From: Paralvinella palmiformis
Taxonomy: Eukaryota > Annelida > Polychaeta > Terebellida > Alvinellidae
Assembly: GCA_025642065.1 (NCBI GenBank)
Contig: JAODUP010000467.1
Span: forward strand, 491,001 to 555,000
Reading direction: 5' to 3'
Length of the DNA stretch: 64,000 bases
Part shown: positions 54,757-64,000 of the stretch, piece after piece
Position numbering within the stretch: the first letter of the stretch is position 1
How the letters are laid out: the number at the start of each line of letters is the position of its first letter
Notes under the pieces: generated by a model
Database searches by the model: none
Told to the model about the DNA's origin: nothing
Seen by the model: only the letters and a program-made list of their open reading frames with translations
Program-made: the position numbers and the translations under genes

Positions 54757-56006
54757 CTAGCATTGTGTTTTTAGCTCAGCCCTTACTCTCATCAATAAAT
54801 CACCCATGAAATTTTTACCTGACGACATGTTCTGGTCATGTACATTAGGATTCTCTAGACGGAGTCCTATTCCCCAGAGTCTGTCGGTGGAAGCCACACC
54901 TAGCACCTTATCACCGGTAACTAACAGGTAGGACAGCATCTTTAGATTCTGCCGAAACTTTTCTTTTAGAGCTGGGAGAGCTAGTTCCTTGGCTTCTAAG
55001 AACCACTGTTGAGTATTACCTTTGATGGACTTGCCCATTTGCTTGATGACACTTGGATTCTGCTGAGAGCGAATTCCTGCTGCTGTTACATCATCACCCA
55101 TAACCTCGGCCTTACTGTGCTGGATAAATTGTTCCATATTAGTGTAGGTCGTGTTGTTGATCCTGAACATGGTGTAGAAATTGCTTAGGAGACTGTATCG
55201 ACCAAAGAAGCACAGTTAATTTTTATTTTCTTTCACACATGCCAGTTCAGGATTACAGTTGCATGGTAGCTCTTTCCTTTGATCAACACTGTATAATCGA
55301 CTATCAATTTTCACTTTATTTGCTAACATTGATGCCTGGGCTCCTGATGCTCTGGCTGCTTTCAAGACTGTCATTAAGACCCCTCTATTTTTTTTTCTTC
55401 CTCAGGCAGGTCTTCATTCAGGGAGTACTTCTTACCCTTCATTTTCCTCCTGGCTTCCCAAACAGTTTGTCTGTCAGACAGATATGGAAACCGGATAATG
55501 ACTGGGCGTGGGCGGGTTATACTGGATTTGTCCATTCCGTGGATGGTTTGGAAGATCATTTTGTCAGAATCTGGTACTCCTAGCTCACTTATAATGGTTC
55601 GCATTTTGGCTTCTAGAGGCTGCTCATTTTCTTCGATATTGAAGAAGATGAGATTACTGCATCTGGAGTAGCACTCAATCTGGTTTACCTTATCGATAAG
55701 TGTTTTGTTGGACTGCTGTAAATATTGGTTTTGGACTTTAAGGCGTTCCACGTCATCTTTCACGCCTCTCAGATCGTTAGATATAGCACTGATTTTATGA
55801 TTTTGTTCTTCTCGCATGGCGCGCGTTTCCGATTGGACATCTTTGACTTTCTCTTTGATAGAAGCAATATCAGGTTCAAGTCGCTTCAACATCTCGGTGA
55901 TGAATGTCAATTTATCCTCACCATCACTTGTCTGAGACACATTTATGATGTCACTGTCCATTTGAGATGATCGCGTTTTTCGTGGCGAAAAATTACTAAA
56001 AGACAC
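54757..56006 (-). pseudogene. LINE ORF1-like coiled-coil/RRM protein leading into a NADAR (YbiA-like) domain, broken frame
   Basis: The 5' part (55374-56006) encodes an L1-type ORF1: a heptad-rich coiled coil (roughly residues 25-115), an RRM-like segment containing NLIFFNIEEN, then a basic RPRPVIIRFPYLSDRQTVWEARR block. The first ATG in frame is at 55961; nothing upstream before a stop supplies another. After a run of nine A residues (55388-55396) the frame shifts and the ORF1 C-terminal domain continues (RGVLMTVLKAA). A TAA then precedes FFGRYSLLSNFY. This opens an essentially complete NADAR domain ending at 54757, with conserved MEQFIQHSKAE, KFRQNLKML, WGIGL and KNFMGDLLMRVR. NADAR enzymes hydrolyse riboflavin intermediates or ADP-ribosylated guanine; activity here is not shown. 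No reverse transcriptase follows downstream. It may be a decayed copy of a fused gene, or an active one with sequence errors. Confidence 0.75.
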
Positions 56007-57047
56007 TGTGCTTGGGTCGACGATGTCGGTTTAAGTTGAACGCGAGTGAGCGATAATAGGGTTGATATAACAGTATACCTTTTGACCGTTCTGCAACTGT
56101 TACACAATATATACGCAGCTTATTACAAGCTCCGTTCAAAGCATAACGTTTATCCACAGAATCTGTTTAGTCCGTGATCACAATAACATTGTATTTGTCC
56201 ATAAATTGGCATTGATTTGCAGAGAATTTTGAATTTGTTTACTAGGTGTCCATGTTGATCACGTGGAATGATCTGTGTTCTGGATGAACGACAGTTAATT
56301 ATTATTACAGCCTTAATGACAAAGACACAGACGGGCCCATTGGCTTAAAAGAAAACTAGACCGAACACGACCGCCGACTTGATGGCAAACAGGTCCCAAC
56401 TTCCGGTCGAGGAAATAGGAACGCAGACTGGAAAAATCATGTTTATAAACGTGGTGAATTATTGTTGTAACGCTGGTTGCATAAGCCATGTTCGTGGAAG
56501 TAATACAAACTTTTCATCGGTAAGTTTAAGGAACACATTTAAAATAGCTGTTAAAGCGGGGTTTTTTTTGGCGGGAAATTAAGCTTAACTGTTATTCTAT
56601 TTAGCCTGTACGACAACCCCGGCCTATCTCTGGCGTTTGATCCCAATTAAACTAGATCTACGGACTTGAATAAAACGACTTTTACATATTTCATGGCATA
56701 TAATAGGAGAGGAATAATACAGATTGTCTGCTCACACAAAATTATAATGCACACATCACAATAAATGTCCGTATTCGTAGGTTCAAAACTCGAAGCGCAG
56801 CCGCTTCAACGCTGCTTTTTCCTTGCCGGAAGTCAGAGCTGTTTGGTCATGGCGGCCAATTCAAACGCTACTGACTGCTCGGTTTAGATTTATATTTAGG
56901 TCAATGGATGGGCCATAATGTAATTCTTCTCCACGGGAATGGTCTTAGATAAGATCTGGATAGCACAGTTGTGCCGTGCCACTATAGCGTGCGGTCTACC
57001 GGCACAATCACACAACTACACTCGAGGTTGACAAAAACAAATTTGTG
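56007..57047. other. Relatively GC-richer region upstream of the ORF1-NADAR frame
   Basis: Several CpG-bearing patches (for example near 56290-56420 and 56780-56880) contrast with the AT-rich surroundings, and could hold a promoter for the ORF1-NADAR frame. No exon or motif was identified. Confidence 0.4.
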
Positions 57048-57165
57048 CTAACCCTAACAATAACCATAACCCTAACCCTAACCCTAATCCTAACCCAACC
57101 GTAACTCTAACCCTAACCACAACCCTAATTCTAACCCGAACACTAACCCTAAAATTATCCGCAAC
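57048..57165. repeat. Interstitial telomere-like (CCCTAA)n tract, degenerate
   Basis: About 115 bp of AACCCTAACCCTAACCCTAA-type repeats with many variants (ACAATAACC, CCGTAACT, CCGAACACT). The orientation is C-rich on the plus strand. The hexamer fits a TTAGGG-type telomere, as in most lophotrochozoans. Confidence 0.85.
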
Positions 57166-57549
57166 CCTTAGAGTACCTTAGATTACTGGGGTAGGCCGCA
57201 TGCTATGTAGTAGTGTAATGTTTGCATTTATTCCTGGCCAAAATAGTATCTCCCTCGCTATCCACATGTACTTTAATTTCACTATTTCAAGGTGAGATAA
57301 GATATATGTAGAGTTTTCAATATTTCACTCCTTAAACTTAGTGGTATGCACTGTCTTTCACCTCTGTACACTACATCCTCATAGGTGCACAATTCATCCC
57401 GATGATCCTAATATGCAGCAATTTCCGATTCAATTGATCTTCTGCGTTCTGGTTATTCTTCCATAATCATCTTTTTTACCAATTAAGTTCTCGACACCAA
57501 TTCGATCGTTGCTTCTGCTAATCTATTGTGATAAGTATCTACTCGACAT

Positions 57550-57960
57550 ACCATCAAATCTTCCTCAATTCCATCCGATCATTAATGTGTGGTCGTGGTA
57601 AACGACTCAAACAATTTGGTAATCCTATCTCCGTTCCTTTCTGGTACTGCAATTTGTATGTATATGGTTGTAATTTTAGCATGATTCTCTGAGTGATTTG
57701 ACTTTTTATATAGGGTTTCAAGGGGTTTGTGGTCACTTTCCACTGTTAATTCCTTCTTGCCATATACCATTTTATGGAATCGTTGGCATTCAAAAAGTAC
57801 AGCTAACATTTCTAACTCTATTTGGGCAGATCTCTGTTATGTAGGCGTTAAATCCCTTGAAGCATAGGTGACGATTCCTGTATCTTGAATAATTGCTGCT
57901 CCAAGCCCTTTTAACAGTAGCACCAATTTTGCTTTTGGACCTTTAGATTTGTTATCGAAA
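57550..57960 (-). mobile_element. Ty3/gypsy retrotransposon fragment, RT end and RNase H
   Basis: In two frames the minus strand gives LGAAIIQDTG and YASRDLTPT, a stop, then IELEMLAVLFECQRFH, ESDHKPLETL and, after a frameshift, a segment with LQYQKGTEI and CLSRLP. This order (RT thumb end, RNase H core, 'DxLSR'-like end) is typical of Ty3/gypsy polyproteins. No LTR, protease or integrase was recognised nearby, so it is an isolated, dead fragment. Confidence 0.75.
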
Positions 57961-58829
57961 AAGATTTCGCCTGAAAATTGTTAAGATATACAGACAATTA
58001 AGCCTGGATATAAAGTACATGATACTTGATGCATGTAGGTATTTATTCACACAATTTGTACAGTAAAATGGTTTGGTCAAAGGCTGCAAACGTCTTGCAA
58101 AATTGAAAAAAGTGCAATACGTTTATATTTTATTTTGCGCTCTAGTAAAGGTAGTATCCAAACTTTCAGGAGAATATTTTAACCTGATTAAGTGTTGCTC
58201 TTCAGTGACATTTAATTTAGTTGTTACCTTATAATACGTGTAACTTTGCTTGTGGTAGTGAATTAATAAACTAAATATAGTATCTTATATCCGGAAGAGA
58301 AAACCTTGTCATCCAGTGACAATTAAACAGTAAAATCAATGGTGTACGTCATGCTTAATTTTAAAAGAAATGTCTGCCACTGGAAATGTATCCTAATTAA
58401 TTTTAGTTTCGGATGCATAATTAAGTGGGCCGAGTTAACCAGATCGAATCGGTAAAGCAGAGAACTTAAATATAAATAGTCTTTGGGTAAAGCATCGAAT
58501 TCAAAGGAAGCACTATTTTCCACATTTAAGCAGAACTGTTCTGGTTCAGATCAAGGCCAATTACATTTTATCCGATTGTGAAATATCCCCTAGATCCCTT
58601 CCCTGTTCACTTTCATCCACAGAAATCTGTGTTTGTGTAATTTTTATCTCTAGACAACACACATCGGCTAAACAACTCTTCTTTCTAATGAATCTCGGCG
58701 TAGATATGTCTGAAGGGTGTTTCATCTTTGACTTCCCTTCATTACCTTTGGAGGTAGCTCGGCCCATTTTTAGGGGGGGGGGTTCCAAATAGTGTTGGCA
58801 TATTCCATGATCGGTCTTACGAATGTGGA

Positions 58830-61250
58830 ATAGCATTGGTCCTTAGTGTCCCTTTGAATGCTCCAATATTTCTATGGAGGAAAGCAGGAGTGACATCTGC
58901 CTTCCGGGCTGTGCTGTGAATGTGCTTCTGCTAGCTAAGCTTGTTGAGCAGCTAGACGCCAAGGTATTTGGCGGTTTCAGCGATTTTCAGGGTATAACCA
59001 TAGATAATCTTCTTCAATGATATTGCACTTGTTGGCGACTCGCAAAAGGTGACACTTTTCGGGTGAAATTCCATGAGCCATTGTTTCTCCCAGCAATGTA
59101 GAGTGTTGAGGTCATCTTACAGAAGGGCTGAGTCAGTGGAGCTCTCTATATTTCGATAGAATATAGAATAATCTGCAAACAGCCTAGCGCTTGAGGTGAC
59201 GCGTTGGGAAGGTTATTAATGAACAGTAAGAAAAGTAATGGCTCCAGTACCGTTCCTTGGGGGTACTCCTGTTCTGAAGTCTGTGGTGTTTGAGTGTTCG
59301 TTGTTCAGGATAACGTTTTGATGTCTTCCTTTCAGGAATTGCTCAATCCATCCAAGCGTGAGTCCTGTCACACCATAGTGTGCGGTGTTCAGTAATATAG
59401 TCTAGCACGTGGGAGCTTGTCGAATGCACTGGAGAAATCGAGAAGGATGACGTCCAGCTGCGATTTATCCTCCATACTCGTTGTTTGTGAAATCCGTGTT
59501 GTGCTTCTGTCAATATTGTATGACGTTCGAAGTGTTTCATGGCTGAGCTGGTGATAATGTGCTCTATCGGCTTACAAACATATGCAGGTAAGAGATACAG
59601 GTTCCTTCTGTCAGCGTTCTTGAAGATTTATGGAACAAAATCTTCCTTTTAATCATCTGGCAATGTGCTTTGTTTAAGCGAGGCTTGAAATATCAAGGAT
59701 AAGGGTTGGTGCTAACTCAGCCATTTCCTTCATAAATCGTGCCGAGATGCTGTCCCGTCTAACTGCCTTATAAGGACTGGTGTTTCTCAGGAGTTTGACC
59801 ACTCCAACCACTTACACTATTATTTCTGCCATAGGAGGGTTAGACTCTGTCCTAGGCCTAATTTGTTATCTGTACTCTGAATACTCTCATTTGTGAAGAC
59901 TGAGGTAAACTGTTTGTTTGGTTTGTTCGACTTGTTACCTGGGCCACTGTATCCCAGGCCGTCTTCTGCTCTTAGCAGAGCAACACTATTGTTGTCACGT
60001 CTCTTGCTTTTGCCAAAGCTCCAGAAGAGCTTCGCGTCTTGGTTAAGTTCTCTGGGTTTAATGTCTCTGACGTAGCTGTTGTATGGATTTCTGCATGATG
60101 TACAGTTGGTCTTCATTAGGTACGTAAAGCGGTTCCAGTATGCTGAATCTTTCATAACCATTGCCTTGTTTCAGCCCCTTTCCTACATCATTCTAGTTTC
60201 TCAATATTTTTTATCATCTATGGAGGGATGAAGCAGGTGTAAAACATTTTATTCGAGATTTCACCCTTACTGTTCCCTATACCCTGCTTGAACATATTCC
60301 AAAGCTTGTTAACCGGAGCGGTCTCAGAACAGTTGTGAGAAATGCCTTGATGGACTTGTTGTTACTCTGACCGAACTGATGATCTTCCCATTGAGTATCA
60401 GGATGAGTTCAACTCTGCTCCTATCCAATTGTTAAATGACAGATTCTGTTTTGTGATACTGGGAATGTTATTTGTAAGTGAATTCGCATAGGTAAAGTCC
60501 AAGCTCGGTGATCTGTAGCAGCAACTTTGCATTATAGAACCTTTTCCATATCCTTGATTTAAAAAAATATTATGTCTGTATCTGGAGCTTCATGGTGTAC
60601 GTCTTTTGTCCCGTTCACATTTTGGCTGTTCAGATCCTTTTGGCTGCAAGAAATACCCATCCATGAACATCATTTGGCCAATCTTAGCGATGGACTTCAT
60701 TGGCGTCGGGTAGGAATTCGCTGTTTTTGATGTTATGATGCAACCAGGTTTCTGTGAACATGATGCCATCTGGTTCTGAAGAGTCAATAATGGTTGCTAT
60801 CTCATCTTTCTTGCATTTGGTGCTCTGGCAATTCATGATTAATATATGGATGCCATCTCTGTTATGTTTGGAGTCAGAGTTTTTGTCATTAGCATTGCGG
60901 TTCGCTGCCTTATGAAAGGATGCCCCCGATAAATATTCACCAATAGACGTGCTTACGTTCAAGGAAGAGGTGTCTGCTGACCAGTTGTGCGACTCTTCTT
61001 TCTCTGAGAGTACACTGTCTTTGTCGGTGGATGCATGAGCGACTGTCAATGCAAAGAGTGTAGTGGAGTGGTTTCTCACAGTTATCATCAAGCCACGTGA
61101 TGTTGGAGTTGTCTGCTAAACGTGTGTATTCCTCTGTATTCATGTCAATAAATGCCATGCATAGCCATGTGGAATAGTGGTCGCAAGTGACTCCAAGTTG
61201 GTTCCATCTCAATCCTTTACTGCATAACTAGCAGGGGAATTCGAGTGTCC
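58830..61250 (-). mobile_element. Decayed non-LTR retrotransposon with endonuclease and RT remnants
   Basis: A degraded LINE, readable in pieces on the minus strand. Near 60750-60860 an apurinic-endonuclease-like start contains LIMNCQSTKCKKDEI and MFTETWLHHN. About 59820-60160 is the linker typical of CR1/Jockey-type elements (FWSFGKSKRRDN, then KQFTSVFTNE). At about 59500 is ILTEAQHGFHKQR. Near 59260 is a frame-shifted GVPQGTVLEPL-like block, at about 59150 LFADYSIFYR (RT active-site region with the second Asp changed), and about 58900-59080 the YLGV-type segment. Multiple frame changes show that it is inactive. The clade within the Jockey/CR1 group is not resolved. Confidence 0.8.
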
Positions 61251-62229
61251 TAGGTCCAGGAATGAACTCTGTGTCAGCGGATTGCAATATAAGCAATGCA
61301 CAGATATATAGTAGGAACTGTGTTAGTCGATTTCCTGCTGCCTTTGAGGTTGATGGCAAGGCAGGCTCGAAGGAACAAATTAATGTCGTTCCTATTTGGT
61401 GTTGTTAGGTTTAGTGCCAGATACCACACAGAGTGATCACGATGGGGTTAGTTCATAATTTTATAGGGCTGATTATACTTGTCATCTATAACAAGGCATG
61501 ATGAGAACACCACAAATACAGTTAATAATGTCAGAAACATTCGCATACCAGCTTTTCAGTTGTAGACCCGCTTTTTAAAATATGTTTTGTGATATTTTGG
61601 TTTGTCACTCATTATTAATGGTATCATGCATTGGCGCCGCCACGTTAGCCGAAGTTACCTACTTGAAACCAGCAATACACTAGATTTGCGGACGAATGTG
61701 ATAGAATGGTAAAATATCGTTTCATCTAATAACACTGCACCAAAATCCAGGAGATGATACTCTTATAAGATATTGGTCCTTCATACACGATTTGTGTTTG
61801 CTTGGTGGATGGAAATAGCTCTGACTGGTGCAAAAAGTAGATAATGCACTCAGATAATGTTTTCAACACTCTCACTAGACCGGAGTGTTTTTTGCTCAAC
61901 TAATCCATAGAAAGCATTCATATTTTAAATAAGTCCTAGTTTCTTTGGAAGATTTGACCTAAATGGATCAATAATGACATCAAATGCACAAAGAATGTTG
62001 AAAAGGAGGATGCTTAAAGCATTGCTTAAATAATGCATTCCCCCTTAACATAACATTAAAAAATTGATGACAAATTAAGTTTTTTAAATGTAGAATAGAC
62101 TTAATTATATATTAATGAAACAACAACAAATCCATATAACTTATATAATGTATTTTGAATTTGAATAGTAAATAAAATTACAGACATGCCTCAGCATCGA
62201 TATCAGTCATATAAAAAAATAAACATATT
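61251..62229. other. Gap between two decayed LINEs
   Basis: No gene or repeat recognised; ORFs here are short and without family features. Confidence 0.5.
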
Positions 62230-62960
62230 CTTAATTATGTGTTTAAAAATGGAACCTTGTGGAATTCCACATAGCATAATTCTATAATCTGAACAAATAC
62301 CACCATAAACAACAAATTGCTTTCTGTTAGTTAAATATTGTTTAATCCAACTTAAAACAATACCTCAGCTACCATAATGGCATAGTTTCTTAATCAAAAT
62401 GGAATGATCTATGGTATCAAATGCTTTCTTCAAATCAATAAAAACACCAGTTGTTACCAAATTATTATCTAAATTGCCATAGTAATATCTTTGATTAATT
62501 CCATAATTTCCAATCCTATAGAGTGGGCTTTTTTACATAAGATACTAGTGTGTTATAGAACAATTTTCAAGAATGTTTGAAAATTGAGGCAAAATTGACA
62601 CATATCTATAATTAAAAAATTCCTTACGATCCCCATTCTTAAATAAAGGTACAATTTTGGCAATATTCATCTCATTGGAAATGTATCAGATTCAAATGAT
62701 TTGTTATAGATATAAGTTAAAGATTGTACAATATTGGTGGAGGATATTAATTACTTAACTAGAGGCATATTGATACCATCATAACCACAAGATTGTTTAT
62801 TTTTTAAATTGGACATAATTTTTAAATTTTCTTCGTAAACAATTGGTTTGAGAAATAGATAATTTTGTACACTATTACTCATAAAGTCAGAGAAACTTGT
62901 ATTAGGATAATGTTCAATTTTTTTGCCAACATCGGACCAATATTTATTTCCTCAAATACA
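62230..62960 (-). mobile_element. Decayed LINE fragment, RT fingers/palm
   Basis: The minus strand encodes RT pieces: SCGYDGINMPLVK (about 62790), NIAKIVPLFKNGDRKEFFNYR (in part, about 62620-62670), FIDLKKAFDTIDHSIL (about 62400-62450), then LSWIKQYLTNRKQFVVYGG and CGIPQGSIF (about 62240-62340). Stops interrupt it. It resembles CR1/L2/Rex1-type reverse transcriptases and is more AT-rich than the LINE at 17-18 kb, so it is probably a different family. The catalytic YADD region is missing at the 3' side. Confidence 0.75.
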
Positions 62961-63594
62961 CATATTGCTTAAATAAAAATACCAGACATTCGTTTTATTC
63001 TTATGCAATTTTAGCGTATTTCTATTCATCAAAATATTTCATTTTGTCTGCAGTACAATTAAATTTTGAATCACTTTGCTTTAATGTTCTGTACGTCTGA
63101 GTATCATTGACATAGAGAGATATTTGATATCATGTCTTTTGATAGTTTCATCAACTGCATGTATAGGAAGTTCATTATATGCAGTACTTCTTTGGCTTTA
63201 GACGTATATCCGCAGTACATCATCATGAATAGGCGCATCTATTTTGTAAGTTGCTTGCAGATAAATATAAGGCGTACTAGATTCCAATCCCAGGTTTATA
63301 GTCATAAAAACAAGATGTCCTGCACAATTTGTTCCAAAAAGCATCTCATATTTATTCGTCCATATAAGTTTTGTAACTTATAATAATGTTCATGGAACTT
63401 AGTATCACTCTAGTACCAAATTTAGTAGGAGCAAAAGTTGCTAAATAGTAAAATTTTCTTTTTGCAAATATAATTATTCTTTGGAATAAGCCAATTTTTA
63501 CCGTAAATAATATTCTGAAATTTGGTTCAACCTTGTTTTTATAGTTGGTAAACATTGCGTTGTACTGCAGGGTTTTGGCCGAATATATGGGAAT

Positions 63595-63690
63595 GTACTC
63601 AAGTACAAGTACGAGTACATGTTTTCATGAGTACAAGTACGAGTACTTATTTTACCAATGTACTCAAGTACAAGTACAAGAACATTTTAA
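63595..63690. repeat. Degenerate ACTCAAGTACAAGTAC repeat
   Basis: Three or four spaced copies of TACTCAAGTACAAGTACGAG-like units. Such motifs often make up the ends of hAT-type MITEs, but no partner end was found. Confidence 0.5.
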
Positions 63691-63914
63691 ATCACATTTA
63701 CTCAAATATAACTACTATGTAATGTGAATGGGGGGACCACTAATTTATTTGAAGTTTGCTATTTCATAATGGTTCATATTGACGCGCAGAAGGTGGTAGA
63801 TCTACATGGACATATGCAGTAGCTGGTTTAATAAATGTAGACAATAACATTAGAACACCCATCAAGTAAAATTATTCAGTAATTAACAAATATGCAAACA
63901 TTATTTCAATCTTT

Positions 63915-63998
63915 ATTTTATTCTTTTATTTAACGATGTTCAATATATTATGCAGCCTGCATAACATATTGAACATAGTTAAATGAAAAGAATAAAAT
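63915..63998. repeat. 41-bp near-perfect palindrome (hairpin) at the window edge
   Basis: Left arm 63915-63955 and right arm 63957-63998 are reverse complements with two mismatches and a one-base gap, around a single central C (TATGCAG-C-CTGCATA). AT-rich, with no T run or terminator context. It may be the joined ends of a fold-back element. Confidence 0.8.
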
Positions 63999-64000
63999 GC

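Overview
This is animal nuclear DNA. It is AT-rich, dense with microsatellites, SINE, LINE and DNA-transposon remnants, and holds genes with many short introns. The best guess is a lophotrochozoan, probably a mollusc. The support is degenerate TTAGGG-type telomeric repeats near 57.1 kb, tRNA-derived SINEs, a SINE tail of the 'gacgttaaac' kind that I associate with molluscs, and intronless neuropeptide-type GPCR genes. The species cannot be fixed from sequence alone.

The main gene is SMG1, the PI3K-related kinase that phosphorylates UPF1 in nonsense-mediated mRNA decay. It runs on the minus strand from the ATG at 51424 down to 20656. I could place 46 coding exons (about 7.1 kb, about 2,370 codons). 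They cover the N-terminus, the helical-repeat arch, the FAT region, the FRB-like segment and the kinase domain as far as the activation loop. Almost all junctions agree in splice phase. The exceptions are a probable frameshift (or alternative acceptor) in exon 30 and one GC-AG intron after exon 16. The end of the kinase domain, the long SMG1 C-terminal region and the FATC domain were not found. The remaining 20 kb to the left edge has no recognisable SMG1 exon.

Two single-exon class A GPCR genes, also on the minus strand, lie at 1970-3427 (divergent orphan type) and 7570-8601 (adenosine/MECA-like). Between them and SMG1 are intergenic sequence, a decayed CR1/L2-like LINE (about 17-18.3 kb), SINEs, a triplicated 190-bp unit and microsatellites.

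Right of SMG1 (51.5-64 kb) the window is mostly mobile DNA. A transposon with long inverted repeats and internal 171-bp tandem units begins about 100 bp upstream of the SMG1 start codon. Next comes a LINE-ORF1-like coiled-coil/RRM reading frame that runs into a NADAR (YbiA-like) domain, broken by one frameshift and one stop. Beyond it are an interstitial telomere-like tract, a Ty3/gypsy RNase H fragment, two more decayed LINEs and a 41-bp palindrome at the very end.

Inside SMG1 introns there are a hAT-type element with imperfect 8-bp target duplications, TTAA-ended MITEs, a Tigger-like transposase fragment, tRNA-SINEs and many (TA)n tracts. Functionally, only the two receptors and SMG1 look like host genes, and nothing suggests that they act together.
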